A DNA stretch of 64,000 bases from DAOSCP01 sp035379625 (GCA_035379625.1 DAOSVM010000004.1:1-64000), one strand, 5' to 3'; positions 18,069 through 27,920 are shown, numbered from the stretch's first letter. A program made the numbers and translations. The notes: generated by a model not told the origin, from the letters alone.

Positions 18069-19163
18069 ATGGAAAAACACATTAAAATATTATTTGCTGG
18101 TGGGGGAACAGGTGGGCATCTGTATCCAGCAATTTCAGTTGCTGAAGAATTACAAAATTTGTATGAGCACTGTGAAATAGCATTTATTGGTTCTAAAGAT
18201 AAAATTGAGGGTAGAGTTGTACCTCAATTAGGATATCAATTTTATCCAATTTGGATTTCAGGATTTCAAAGAAAATTAACAATAAAAAATCTTTTGTTTC
18301 CTGTTAAATTGATTGCTTCTATGGTTAAATCTTTGATTATTTGTATGAAATTTAAACCAGATATTGCAATTGGTTCAGGCGGATATGTATCAGGACCTGC
18401 TATTTGGGCAGCAAAAGTTATGGGAGCAAAAATTGTTTTGTTGGAACAAAATGCATATCCCGGTATAACAACAAGACTTCTTGAAAAATATGCTGATGAA
18501 ATTCACATAACTTTTGAAGAAGCAAAAAACTATTTAAGAAATAAAGAAAAAGTATTTGTAAGTGGTAATCCTGTAAGAAATTCCTTAAAACTAATTGACA
18601 AATCAGAAGCGTTAAAGAAATTTGATCTCAAAGATAAATTTACAGTATTAGTTGTTGGAGGAAGTTTAGGTTCTAAAACATTAAATGAAGGAATACTTGA
18701 AAATCTTCAAAAACTAAAAGCAATGGATATTCAAGTGATTTGGCAAACTGGTAAGTATTATTATGATATTTACAAAAGTTATAATGATGAAAATATCAAG
18801 GTTATGGATTTTATAAACGATATGCAAGCTGCGTATTCTAGTGCGGATATTGTAATTTCAAGAGCTGGTGCTAGTGCTATTTGTGAAATCGCTAATTTAG
18901 GTTTGCCAACAATACTTGTTCCTTCACCAAATGTCACAGCTAATCATCAATACCATAATGCAAAAGCATTAGCTGATAAAAATGCTGCTATTTTGATTGA
19001 AGATAATGAATTCTCAAATAAAATTATTGAAGTAATATCAAATTTAAAAGATAATAAAAAACAATTAGAGTTATTGTCAAATAATATTAAGCAATTTGGC
19101 AAACCTGAAGCTACTAATATAATTGCTAAATCTATATTAAAAATTTTAAATATTATAATTTAA
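18069..19163 (+). CDS. murG: UDP-N-acetylglucosamine:lipid I GlcNAc transferase
   Basis: Peripheral membrane glycosyltransferase (GT28) converting lipid I to lipid II, 364 residues. It has FAGGGTGGHLYPAISVAEEL at the N terminus, GSGGYVSGP near 100, LLEQNAYPG near 125, the second-domain loop VVGGSLGSKTLNE near 195 and SRAGASAICEIANLGLPTILVPSP near 262 for UDP-GlcNAc binding. It directly abuts ftsW. Confidence 0.96.
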   Translation: MEKHIKILFAGGGTGGHLYPAISVAEELQNLYEHCEIAFIGSKDKIEGRVVPQLGYQFYPIWISGFQRKLTIKNLLFPVKLIASMVKSLIICMKFKPDIAIGSGGYVSGPAIWAAKVMGAKIVLLEQNAYPGITTRLLEKYADEIHITFEEAKNYLRNKEKVFVSGNPVRNSLKLIDKSEALKKFDLKDKFTVLVVGGSLGSKTLNEGILENLQKLKAMDIQVIWQTGKYYYDIYKSYNDENIKVMDFINDMQAAYSSADIVISRAGASAICEIANLGLPTILVPSPNVTANHQYHNAKALADKNAAILIEDNEFSNKIIEVISNLKDNKKQLELLSNNIKQFGKPEATNIIAKSILKILNIII

Positions 19164-19212
19164 AAGGGCATTTTTTTAAAAATAAGCAATAATCGTGCCA
19201 AGGAGAAAAATA

Positions 19213-20598
19213 ATGTTTGGAAAAATTAAAAAAATATACTTTGTCGGAATTGGTGGAATTGGAATGAGTAGTATTGCAGAAGTATTGATAAGTCAAGGAT
19301 TTATTGTATCAGGTTCTGATAGAGCTGAGTCCGAAATTACTAAACGTTTGAGAGATTTAGGAGCTGAAATTTTTATAGGCCATAAAGCAGAAAATATTCA
19401 AGATATTGACGTGTTAGTTTATTCATCTGCTGTTCCTATGGACAATCCAGAAATCCAAGCTGCTTTAGAAAAGAAAATTCCTGTCATTAAGCGTGCAGAG
19501 ATGCTTGCTGAATTGATGAGATTGAAAATTGGTATTGGAATAGCAGGGACACACGGAAAAACTACTACAACTTCGATGGTTGGCCTAACTTTAACAGAAG
19601 GTGGGATTGATCCAACAATTATAGTTGGTGGAAAATTAAGTGGGCTCGGTGGAACTAATGCAAGATTAGGTAAAAGTCAATATATTGTTGTTGAAGCTGA
19701 TGAATTCGATAGAACTTTCTTAAAACTTACACCTGTAATTGCAGCATTAACGACCTTGGAAACAGAACATTTAGATACTTATAAAGATTTAGAAGATATA
19801 AAAGGAGCTTTTATCGAATTTGCAAACAAAGTTCCATTTTATGGGTTTTGTGTTGTTTGTTTAGATGAACCAGCTTTACAAGATATTATCCCGTATATTA
19901 ATAAAAAAATTATTACATATGGATTATCATCTCAAGCTGATGTTAGAGCTTATGATATTAGATATGCAAATAATTCTACTACATATAAAGTTAAATATTT
20001 TGGTGAAGCTCTTGGGGAAATAAATTTGAATATACCGGGTGAACATAATGTTAAGAATTCACTTGTTTCTGTAATTATTGGAATGGAAATGGGAATTGAT
20101 TTTAATACAATAAAAAAAGCATTGAGTAAATTTGCTGGTGTTTATAGAAGATTTGAAATTAAATATAATAAAGAAGTTATGGTTGTTGATGATTATGCTC
20201 ATCATCCAACTGAAGTTAAAGCCACTTTAAACGGTATAAGAACAGGTTGGGATAGAAGATTGATAGCGGTTTTCCAACCACATCTTTACACCAGAACAAG
20301 AGATTTTTATGCAGAATTTGCTAGGGAATTTCTAAATTCTGATATTCTCATCTGTACAGATGTTTATCCAGCAAGAGAAGAACCAATTGAAGGAGTTAGC
20401 GGTAAACTTATAGCCGATACTTGTAAAAAATATGGACATAAAAATGTTTTGTACGAAGCTGATAAAACAAAAATACCAGATTTATTAAATTCAATTAAAA
20501 AAGATGGTGATATTATTATCACTATGGGAGCCGGTGATATTTGGAAATATGGTGAAAAATTTATCGAGTTATTAAAAGCCAATGAAAGTGCAAACTAA
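19213..20598 (+). CDS. murC: UDP-N-acetylmuramate-L-alanine ligase
   Basis: First Mur ligase of the stem peptide pathway, about 461 residues. ATG 19213 is chosen over an in-frame GTG at 19195 because AGGAG (19201-19205) is spaced correctly for the ATG and lies downstream of the GTG. It has KKIYFVGIGGIGMSSIAEVL, ATP loop GIAGTHGKTTTTS near 108, VEADEFDRTFL, TTLETEHLDTY and DDYAHHPTEVKATL, all MurC hallmarks. Its last 17 bases overlap ftsQ. No murB is present between murC and ftsQ. Confidence 0.96.
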   Translation: MFGKIKKIYFVGIGGIGMSSIAEVLISQGFIVSGSDRAESEITKRLRDLGAEIFIGHKAENIQDIDVLVYSSAVPMDNPEIQAALEKKIPVIKRAEMLAELMRLKIGIGIAGTHGKTTTTSMVGLTLTEGGIDPTIIVGGKLSGLGGTNARLGKSQYIVVEADEFDRTFLKLTPVIAALTTLETEHLDTYKDLEDIKGAFIEFANKVPFYGFCVVCLDEPALQDIIPYINKKIITYGLSSQADVRAYDIRYANNSTTYKVKYFGEALGEINLNIPGEHNVKNSLVSVIIGMEMGIDFNTIKKALSKFAGVYRRFEIKYNKEVMVVDDYAHHPTEVKATLNGIRTGWDRRLIAVFQPHLYTRTRDFYAEFAREFLNSDILICTDVYPAREEPIEGVSGKLIADTCKKYGHKNVLYEADKTKIPDLLNSIKKDGDIIITMGAGDIWKYGEKFIELLKANESAN

Positions 20599-21343
20599 AA
20601 TATTTGGTGTTTTATTCTTTTTTTTGTTAGTTCTAGGAACATTTTATTTGTTAATGATTTCCAAAGAAGTTGTTAAAGAAAACAAAATTAAAGTTATTCA
20701 AATTATCGGATGTGATCTTTTAAGTAAAGAAAGTTATTTAAAATTTGCAAAAATTTCAAATGAAGAAGAATTAGGAAAAATCAATTCAATTATTGTAAAA
20801 GATAGGTTGATTAAACATCCTTATATTAAATCTGTTGAAGTAACTTTTGTCGATAAAAACATTTTGAACGTTAAAATTAAAGAAAAAAATATAAAATTTC
20901 TTTTAAGTGGTGATACTTTGCTAAAAGCTATTACTGATAATTTTGAAATTATTCCATTCTTAAAAGAAACTAAAAATAATAACTGGATTGTGGTTAATAA
21001 TTTACAAGAAGCTAATACAAAGCCTTTTAATACAAATAAATCTGAAAGAATTGTTAATATATTTAAGATGATTGATATCATGAAAAACATTGAGCCAGAA
21101 GCAGTAACTCAAATAAAAAATATAAATTTTTATGATAAAAATATTGTTGATGTACAAATCAGAAATAATGATTTAGTTTTTTATGAACAAGATATGTTAA
21201 AAGTTTCATATTTAATTTCTAAAATTTATTCATCGAAAATAAAAGCTAAATCTAATTCATTATTTGATTTTAAGTTTAATGGAAATATATATGTGAAAAC
21301 AAATACTGATACTGTAAAATATACAAAAGGAATAAAAATATGA
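20582..21343 (+). CDS. ftsQ: FtsQ/DivIB-like cell division protein
   Basis: Bitopic divisome protein of 253 residues: a short cytoplasmic start, one membrane helix (about 8-28), then a predicted extracytoplasmic POTRA-like region with IKVIQIIGCDLLSKESYLK and KHPYIKSVEVTFVDKNILNVKIKEK. The latter is the typical FtsQ pattern. Overall similarity in this family is low; position between murC and ftsA supports the call. It overlaps both neighbours. Confidence 0.85.
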   Translation: MKVQTKIFGVLFFFLLVLGTFYLLMISKEVVKENKIKVIQIIGCDLLSKESYLKFAKISNEEELGKINSIIVKDRLIKHPYIKSVEVTFVDKNILNVKIKEKNIKFLLSGDTLLKAITDNFEIIPFLKETKNNNWIVVNNLQEANTKPFNTNKSERIVNIFKMIDIMKNIEPEAVTQIKNINFYDKNIVDVQIRNNDLVFYEQDMLKVSYLISKIYSSKIKAKSNSLFDFKFNGNIYVKTNTDTVKYTKGIKI

Positions 21344-22683
21344 AAAGAGAAATAGTAGCTGGAATTGACTTAGGGACGACAAAAATCTGTGCTATTATTG
21401 GGGAAATTGCCGCTGACAATAAAATTGATATTCTTGGTTTTGGTAAAGCTGATAGTAAAGGGATAACTCGCGGCATGGTAAATAATATTTTACAAACAGC
21501 AGATTCAATAAAAGAAGCCGTTGAAATTGCTTCAAATAGAGCTGGGATTAATGTAACCTCATTTAATGTAGGTGTTGCTGGTGACCATATTAAAAATTTG
21601 AAATATAAAAATTATGTTACCATTGCAAATAAAGAAGCTGGTATAACTGAGGATGATTTGATAAGATTAGATAACGATATAAGAAGTATTAAAAAGGAAC
21701 CAGATAAAAAAATACTGCATATTATTCCTGAAGAATATATTGTAGATGATGTTTATAGAAGTATTGATAACCCTATTGGTATGCAAGGGAGTAAATTAGA
21801 GGCAATAAATAATATAATAACTGCTGAAACTAGATATCTTGATAATATTCAAAGAGCAATTGAGAAAGCTGGTTACTCAATTAATAACTTTGTTTTACAG
21901 CCATTGGCTTCTGCTAATTCAGTTTTAGAAGAAAGTGAAAAAGAAGTTGGTGTGATGTTAATTGATATTGGTGGTGGAACAACTGATATTGCAATTTTTG
22001 AGAATAAAAAATTAAAATATTCCAAAGTCTATGGAATTGGTGGAAATATGGTTACAAATGATATCCGAGAAACTTTAAATCTGATTCAAGGCGTAGCTGA
22101 AGAGCTAAAGGTAAAATATGGATTTGCTACTTTATCTGCAGTATTGAAGAATGAAGAAATAACAATTCCGGGAATTGGAGCGAAAAAGAATATGGTAGTT
22201 TCTGTTGCTACACTTACAGAGATTATTTATTATAGAATGAGAGAATTATTTTACTTTATCAATAAAGATGTTGAAGCTTTAGGTCTGAAAAAAATTATTA
22301 AAGGTGGTATTGTTTTAACTGGTGGTGGATCTTTACTAAAAGGATTAACTGAACTATCAGATGAAGTATTTGGAATTCCTGCTAGAATTGGTATTCCTTT
22401 AAATTTGGGTGAGGGATTATCTAGAGAAATCGAAACACCTGAATTTGCAACAGTTACTGGCTTGATAAGACCAATTGAAGGGTTATCATCTCATAATCCA
22501 ATAGTTCTCACCATAGAAAAAAAGATGTCACAACAAGCAAAAGTACAGCCTTCACCAACAGTATTAAATATTGAAGAAGAAAAAGTGGTGGAAGAAAAAG
22601 TAGAAGAAAAAATTGAAACAAAACCAAAAGAAAAAAAAGAATCGATTTTTACAAAAATTAAGAATTTTTTTGATCAATTATAA
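21340..22683 (+). CDS. ftsA: Cell division protein FtsA
   Basis: Actin-like ATPase tethering FtsZ to the membrane, 447 residues. It has the phosphate 1 motif AGIDLGTTKICAIIGE at the start, the SHS2/1C domain with GVAGDHIKNL, phosphate 2 motif MLIDIGGGTTDIAIFE near 208 and adenosine motif IVLTGGGSLLKG near 325. The C terminus has a glutamate/lysine-rich linker (about 405-430) and ends SIFTKIKNFFDQL, a good membrane-targeting amphipathic helix. Confidence 0.96.
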   Translation: MKREIVAGIDLGTTKICAIIGEIAADNKIDILGFGKADSKGITRGMVNNILQTADSIKEAVEIASNRAGINVTSFNVGVAGDHIKNLKYKNYVTIANKEAGITEDDLIRLDNDIRSIKKEPDKKILHIIPEEYIVDDVYRSIDNPIGMQGSKLEAINNIITAETRYLDNIQRAIEKAGYSINNFVLQPLASANSVLEESEKEVGVMLIDIGGGTTDIAIFENKKLKYSKVYGIGGNMVTNDIRETLNLIQGVAEELKVKYGFATLSAVLKNEEITIPGIGAKKNMVVSVATLTEIIYYRMRELFYFINKDVEALGLKKIIKGGIVLTGGGSLLKGLTELSDEVFGIPARIGIPLNLGEGLSREIETPEFATVTGLIRPIEGLSSHNPIVLTIEKKMSQQAKVQPSPTVLNIEEEKVVEEKVEEKIETKPKEKKESIFTKIKNFFDQL

Positions 22684-22704
22684 GAACACAACAGGGAGGA
22701 TAAA

Positions 22705-24030
22705 ATGTTACCAGAAAATTTGAACTTTTTTCTTGAAGAAAATCCAAGAGAAAACGCAGTTATAAAAGTTGTAGGTGTTGGTGGTGGCGGTTGCAATGCC
22801 GTGAAAAATATGATTGAGTTAGGTATTAAAGGTGTAGATATAATAGCTGTAAATACCGATATTGTTGCGTTGAATTCAAATCCAGCTAGTATAAAAATAC
22901 AAATTGGTAAACAATTAACAAAAGGATTGGGGGCCGGTGCTAATCCTGAAATTGGCAGAAAATCAGCTGAAGAAAATAAAGATGAAATAGCTGAAGCATT
23001 AAAAGATGCCGATATGGTTTTTGTTACAGCAGGTATGGGAGGTGGAACAGGGACCGGTGCTGCTCCAGTAGTTGCTTCTATTGCTAAAAGTTTAGGTGCT
23101 CTAGTTGTTGGTATTGTTACTAAACCATTTGTTTGGGAAGGCCCTGCTCGTATGCGCAACGCAGAGGCTGGTATTTCTGAATTGAGGCAACACGTTGATA
23201 GTTTGATTGTGATTCCAAATCAAAGAATTTCTGCAGTTGCTGATAAGAAAATAAAACTAAAAGATGCATTTAATAAACCAAATGAAATATTATATCTTGC
23301 TACTGTTGGCATAACTTCAATTATTACAGAAGAAGGTGTTGTGAATGTAGATTTTGCTGATGTTAAAAGAGTTATGTATCAAAGTGGTAATGCGCTTATT
23401 GGCGTTGGTACTGCATCAGGTGAGAATAGGGCTACTTTGGCCGCTCAACAAGCAATTTCTTCGCCATTGCTTGAGGGTGTAAGTATTAAAGGGGCAAGAA
23501 ATGTTTTATTAAATGTGACTTGTGGTGAGGATTTTAGTTTTGATGAATTAGAAGAAGGTAACGAAGTAGTTCGTCAGGCTGCTGGAGAGGGTGTTGATAT
23601 TATTTTTGGTTATGTTATTAATGAAAATATGGGAGATAAAGTTTCATATACTTTAATAGCAACTGGCTTCGATAAAAAAGAAGGTTCTCTATCTACTCCT
23701 AAAACAACAGTTTATACTCATAAACCTAAATTAGAAAAAGAACAAGAAGACCTTTTTGTAAATAAAGAACAAAATAATTTTAATAGTAATAAAGTTGCTG
23801 AACCAGTTTTTAGTGTTAATTCACCTAAAATTACACCTATTCCAAAAATGAACGATGATCTATTAAATACTAATGATAATATGGAAGATATTTCGATTCC
23901 TACTTATCAAAGAATTAAACAACAAAAACCTGTTGCCAATACTAATTTTAGTATAAGTAATAAAACTGTTGATTTAAATACAACATCTGATCTAGATGAC
24001 TCTTCATTTTTAAGAGCTATTTTAGATTAG
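22705..24030 (+). CDS. ftsZ: Cell division protein FtsZ
   Basis: Tubulin-like GTPase forming the Z ring, 441 residues. It has VVGVGGGGCNAVKNM near 25, the G-box GMGGGTGTGAAPV near 110 and the T7 loop NVDFADVKRVM near 215. A variable linker follows (about 330-425). The extreme C terminus DDSSFLRAILD resembles the FtsA-binding tail but lacks the usual PAFLR proline. A strong ribosome site GGGAGG precedes the ATG. Confidence 0.97.
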   Translation: MLPENLNFFLEENPRENAVIKVVGVGGGGCNAVKNMIELGIKGVDIIAVNTDIVALNSNPASIKIQIGKQLTKGLGAGANPEIGRKSAEENKDEIAEALKDADMVFVTAGMGGGTGTGAAPVVASIAKSLGALVVGIVTKPFVWEGPARMRNAEAGISELRQHVDSLIVIPNQRISAVADKKIKLKDAFNKPNEILYLATVGITSIITEEGVVNVDFADVKRVMYQSGNALIGVGTASGENRATLAAQQAISSPLLEGVSIKGARNVLLNVTCGEDFSFDELEEGNEVVRQAAGEGVDIIFGYVINENMGDKVSYTLIATGFDKKEGSLSTPKTTVYTHKPKLEKEQEDLFVNKEQNNFNSNKVAEPVFSVNSPKITPIPKMNDDLLNTNDNMEDISIPTYQRIKQQKPVANTNFSISNKTVDLNTTSDLDDSSFLRAILD

Positions 24031-24037
24031 TTAAAAG

Positions 24038-24067
24038 AATAGGGGCTTTCCCTGTTGGGCCCCTATT
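24038..24067. terminator. Terminator between ftsZ and the convergent phosphohexomutase gene
   Basis: Perfect 9-bp stem AATAGGGGC (24038-24046) and GCCCCTATT (24059-24067) with a 12-base loop, placed in the 42-base gap between convergent genes. The A/T ends of the stem let it serve both strands. Confidence 0.75.
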
Positions 24068-24072
24068 TCCTA

Positions 24073-25479
24073 TTAAAAATATTTCAAGTAATATTTTAAA
24101 GTTTCTTCAACTTCATTTATATTTTTACCTTCGGTATAAATTCTTACCAATGGTTCTGTTTCACTACAACGAATTAATACCCATTGCGTAGGTGTATCAA
24201 AAATATATTTTACTCCATTAATAACACCTCTACTATTTGTAAAGGTTTGTTTTTGGGATATTTTGTTATTTATGATACTATCTTCATCAGAAATTAACCT
24301 TGCTAAATTATCAATTGCATTTCCATTAAAATGATGGTCGATGCGCTTATAATAGATTTCTCCAAATTCTTTTCTTTTGTAATTGACAAAATCGGATAGT
24401 TTTTCAAAGCCACTTTCTAATAACATTTGTATGAATAATAATCCCGAAAAAATTCCATCTCTTTCAGGTATGTGAATTTTAAATCCATAACCACCACTTT
24501 CTTCACAACCTATTGCAGTATTATCGTTTACAAATTCTTCACAAATATACTTAAAGCCAACAGGAACTCGTCTGATAATTCTTTTACTTGCAAAGTGTTC
24601 TTCAATTTTACCTGTAACAGAAGAAGTTATAACAATATTACCAGTAATTTTTTTTGTATTTATAATATAATCTACAAGATATAATATTTGTTCCTGGGCG
24701 CTTAGCCATTCTCCATTTTCTAACATAACACCTAACCTATCGGCATCTCCATCGGTAGCTAAACCTAAGGCGTAACTTCCTTTTTTTAATTCTGATGACA
24801 AAGGTTGAAGATTGGTTTCAATTGGTTCTGGTAATCTATTATTAAAATTATTTTTTGGCTCAGATGCAATTGTATTTACGATGATTTTGGTATCCTTTAG
24901 TAAATCCATTAAATATTCTTGTCCAGCACCATTCATTGAATCAACTAGAACTCTTAATCCTTTTGTACTAAAAATATTGAAATCTAAGATTTTTAAGATA
25001 TGTTCTTTATAAATTGGGTATAAGTCAATTATTTCGTAATTTTTTTTATAATTTAAAGTGATATTTTCAGAAATTAAATTTTCAACTTTTTTTGTTTCTT
25101 CGGTAAAAAATGGACCACCGTAATAGTTTTTAAATTTTACACCATTATATGTTGGTGGATTGTGGCTTGCAGTAATCATAACACCAGCACTTAATTTTAA
25201 AACTTTAATTGCTGTTGATACAAATGGAGTTGGTACTATTCTCGAAGATAAAAAAGTTTTAATATTGTATGTTGATAAAACAGAGGCAAAAATTTCTGCG
25301 AAAATATCAGATTTTAAGCGACTATCATAACCTACAACCACTTTAATTTCATCTTGATTATTTTTATATTCATTCAGTAGATATTTTGCAAAAGCTTCAG
25401 CAACTTGCTTAACAGTAGTTTCATTGATATCTTCATCAATTATGGCTCTCCAGCCATCTGTCCCGAATATTAGACTCAT
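24073..25479 (-). CDS. Phosphohexomutase (phosphoglucomutase/phosphomannomutase family)
   Basis: Interconverts hexose-1- and hexose-6-phosphates; the exact sugar cannot be read from sequence. It has 468 residues in the four-domain alpha-D-phosphohexomutase layout: FGTDGWRAIIDEDIN at the start, catalytic serine loop TASHNPPTYNGVKFK near 103, metal-binding DGDADRLGVM near 244, sugar loop CEESGGYGF near 330 and phosphate loop RCSETEPLVRIYTE near the C terminus. A GGGGG ribosome site precedes the ATG. It follows the membrane acyltransferase gene by 19 bases on the same strand. Confidence 0.92.
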   Translation of the reverse strand: MSLIFGTDGWRAIIDEDINETTVKQVAEAFAKYLLNEYKNNQDEIKVVVGYDSRLKSDIFAEIFASVLSTYNIKTFLSSRIVPTPFVSTAIKVLKLSAGVMITASHNPPTYNGVKFKNYYGGPFFTEETKKVENLISENITLNYKKNYEIIDLYPIYKEHILKILDFNIFSTKGLRVLVDSMNGAGQEYLMDLLKDTKIIVNTIASEPKNNFNNRLPEPIETNLQPLSSELKKGSYALGLATDGDADRLGVMLENGEWLSAQEQILYLVDYIINTKKITGNIVITSSVTGKIEEHFASKRIIRRVPVGFKYICEEFVNDNTAIGCEESGGYGFKIHIPERDGIFSGLLFIQMLLESGFEKLSDFVNYKRKEFGEIYYKRIDHHFNGNAIDNLARLISDEDSIINNKISQKQTFTNSRGVINGVKYIFDTPTQWVLIRCSETEPLVRIYTEGKNINEVEETLKYYLKYF

Positions 25480-25498
25480 TAAATCCCCCGATTATTTT

Positions 25499-26617
25499 TT
25501 ATAAAATTATAAAACTGAACAACAATGTTAATAAGAACGAATATTTAATATATTCAGCAACATCATTATATTGATTTTTTAATTTATTCCAATAATATGC
25601 CAATACTATCATAAGTAATATTAAAACCAATGATAATAACATTGTTTGAGTTAAACATAAACTGTTAGGAAAATAATCAATTAAACTTTTGCCATTAAAA
25701 AATTTTCTATACATAATTTGTAAGTGAAACCAATATACAAATAATGATTCTCTACTAACATTTATAAAAAATGAATTACTCAAATCTACTCTTTCTGTCA
25801 AATAATAGGAAAGACTAAAAAGTGTCAATAAATAGCCTAATCTTAATAATGTGAATAATGGACTCGATTTTAAGCCAGTGTCAAAACTAACTTTATCATA
25901 TAAATATAAAGCATGTGGAATGAAAACTAAAATAAGCCCTACATATAAAGTAATTTTTAAAAAATTATCTAATTGTTCATCTTTATATTTTGTATAAAGA
26001 TAACCTAAAATGTAGCCAGAAAATATAAAAGCAAACCACGGAAAAATTGGGAAAAGAGCTTTATATTTATTGTTGAATATTGTTGCAATTGATAAGTGGA
26101 AAAATTGATTAAAATCTATTTTCCATACTATTGGAGTTAATAGAATGAAAGAAATAAACAATATTGAAACAGCAATAATATTTGAAAAATTATTTTTTAA
26201 TAAAGTTCTAAAAAATAATAAAACAATTAGTCCTAATCCAATGCATTGCAAAACATCAAATTTAAAGAAAGATATTAGATTATCATAGCTGGAGCGATAA
26301 ATTACATCTTCCAACGAATAAAATGGTAAATGAAGTGAATAACCAGCAACTATAAGGAAAAACATTCGTTTTAATTGGTTATTGAATTCTTTATTAAAAA
26401 AATGTAATTCAGGTAAACGTCTTAATGATGAGATGTAAAAAGCAAAGCCTGAAGTAAAAATAAAAGTAGGTGCAACCAAACCATTTATAAAATTAATAAA
26501 AATAGCCGATGATTTAATTGATTGAAATACCGTTTCATTAAAGATATGTACCTCAATCATTACAATCATGGCTAAACCTTTTAAAAAATCAACATTAATT
26601 AATCTTTTTTTATGCAT
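25499..26617 (-). CDS. Polytopic membrane acyltransferase (DUF1624 / acyltransferase-3-like)
   Basis: Hydrophobic protein of 372 residues with about 10 membrane helices. It begins with LINVDFLKGLAMIVMIEVHI, the start pattern of DUF1624 (heparan-alpha-glucosaminide acetyltransferase-like) and acyltransferase-3 proteins, where the charged RxxxxDxxKG segment and a following His lie near the active site. It continues with APTFIFTSGFAFYISS. Such proteins move acyl groups across the membrane onto sugars. Substrate is unknown; proximity to the phosphohexomutase suggests envelope glycan modification, but only weakly. Confidence 0.7.
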   Translation of the reverse strand: MHKKRLINVDFLKGLAMIVMIEVHIFNETVFQSIKSSAIFINFINGLVAPTFIFTSGFAFYISSLRRLPELHFFNKEFNNQLKRMFFLIVAGYSLHLPFYSLEDVIYRSSYDNLISFFKFDVLQCIGLGLIVLLFFRTLLKNNFSNIIAVSILFISFILLTPIVWKIDFNQFFHLSIATIFNNKYKALFPIFPWFAFIFSGYILGYLYTKYKDEQLDNFLKITLYVGLILVFIPHALYLYDKVSFDTGLKSSPLFTLLRLGYLLTLFSLSYYLTERVDLSNSFFINVSRESLFVYWFHLQIMYRKFFNGKSLIDYFPNSLCLTQTMLLSLVLILLMIVLAYYWNKLKNQYNDVAEYIKYSFLLTLLFSFIIL

Positions 26618-26726
26618 AAAAAAACTTAAATTTTTTACAAAATTAAAAAAAATTGAGATTTAATAAAAAAATAATTATATTGTAAAAAAAGATATAAAAA
26701 TCTTAAATTAAACTTTGGGGGTAACA

Positions 26727-27122
26727 ATGGCACAATATCAATGGTCTGATTCGTATTCTGTAAAAGATGTAAAAGTTGATGCACAACATAAAAGATTGTT
26801 TGAAATGTTGGGTGAATAGCAAGATGCAATGAGAAATGGCTCAGGAAAAACAGAACTAGGTAAAATGCTTGATTTCCTTGCAGATTATACAGTTACGCAT
26901 TTTAAAGATGAAGAAGAAGTGATGAAAAAATTGAATATGCCTGATTTAGCACATCATATTAAAGAACACGAGGATTTTGTAAATTTTGTTGTTGAAACAA
27001 TTAAAAAATTCAAGTCTGAAGGAGCTAATCTTGCGATGCTCATTACAGTACATCAACAATTAGGAGATTGGTTAGTAAATCACATCTTAAAATTAGATAA
27101 AGAAATTGCCAAATACAAATAA
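26727..27122 (+). pseudogene. Bacteriohemerythrin interrupted by an in-frame TAG
   Basis: Full-length reading from ATG 26727 (preceded by GGGGG) to TAA 27122 gives a 131-codon hemerythrin with one amber codon at 26817-26819, where the paralogue at 27137 has Leu (AKLQDAM versus GE-stop-QDAM). The part before the stop carries the first iron-ligand motif (VDAQHKRLF); the part after carries HFKDEEEVMKK, HHIKEHEDF and the final DWLVNHI-D ligands. Re-initiation at ATG 26829 would give a 97-residue protein without the first histidine helix, so it would probably not hold a normal diiron site. A T-to-A change from TTG would explain it. Confidence 0.85.
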
Positions 27123-27136
27123 TAAAGGAGGCTATT

Positions 27137-27535
27137 ATGGCCGTATTTCAATGGAATCAAACACTATCTGTTGGGAATCAAAAAATTGACCAACAACATC
27201 AGCAATTGTTTGAAGCTCTTGCAAAGTTACAAGATGCAATGAAGGCTGGTAAAGGGAAAGAGGAAGTTATGAGTACATTAAGGTTTCTTTCTAATTATGT
27301 AGATAAACATTTTGCTGATGAAGAAGAATTGATGAAAAAACATAATTATCCAGATTTTGAAAATCATAAAAAAATCCATGAAAATTTTAAGGCAAAAGTA
27401 AAAGAATATATTAATAAATATAATGCTTCTGGCGCAGATTTGTCTGCTATTGTTACAGTACAACAAGAAGTTGGAGACTGGTTGATAAAGCATATTGGTT
27501 ATGAAGATAAAAAATATGCACCTTATATTAAATAA
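27137..27535 (+). CDS. Bacteriohemerythrin
   Basis: Four-helix diiron oxygen-binding protein of 132 residues. The ligand set is complete: the His in KIDQQHQQLFE near 22, HFADEEELMKKH near 58-62, ENHKKIHENF near 73-77 and WLIKHIGYEDKKY for the last His and Asp. Roles in related bacteria include oxygen sensing or delivery; none is proven here. GGAGG precedes the ATG. It is the intact second copy of a tandem duplication and is followed by a terminator. Confidence 0.93.
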   Translation: MAVFQWNQTLSVGNQKIDQQHQQLFEALAKLQDAMKAGKGKEEVMSTLRFLSNYVDKHFADEEELMKKHNYPDFENHKKIHENFKAKVKEYINKYNASGADLSAIVTVQQEVGDWLIKHIGYEDKKYAPYIK

Positions 27536-27544
27536 AAATAAAAT

Positions 27545-27569
27545 AGCTGCTTTAATAGCAGCTTTTTTT
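27545..27569 (+). terminator. Rho-independent terminator after the hemerythrins
   Basis: AGCTGC-TTTAATA-GCAGCT hairpin (27545-27563) followed by seven T residues, 10 bases after the hemerythrin stop codon. Confidence 0.88.
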
Positions 27570-27695
27570 GTGATTATTATAAATGTTTTGCGATAAAATT
27601 ATTTTACTCAATTACTATAAGAGTATATAATTTAAATCTATCCATTATTATAATTTAGTTTATTAAAAAATAGCTGTATTAATTTTGAGATTATT

Positions 27696-27769
27696 GCGGG
27701 CCTTCGGCCCGCTGCCCCTTGCAGCTTTCCACAAGCTGCAAGGGGCTTAAGCTTATACAGTCCGAGCTA
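27696..27769 (+). repeat. Solo B-type end of the composite element
   Basis: Hairpin GCGGGCC-TTC-GGCCCGC (27696-27712) is followed by a perfect 13-bp stem CCCCTTGCAGCTT/AAGCTGCAAGGGG (27715-27745) and the terminal box CTTAAGCTTATACAGTCCGAGCTA. It matches the B ends at 36330-36404 and, inverted, 57939-58014. No 17-bp array and no A end lie within the surrounding gap (27570-27920), so this looks like a solo or remnant end. The box differs from the others at a few positions. Confidence 0.65.
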
Positions 27770-27920
27770 TATAATTTCTAATTTTTTCTAATCCTTATGA
27801 GTTATTACCTATCTTCTTTCAAAGTATGAGCTCTAATATTAACTAAAAATTAAATTTTTAAATTATTGTAAAAATATTATATTTAAATTTACATTTTTAT
27901 AAACTCATAGGAGTAGGAAA

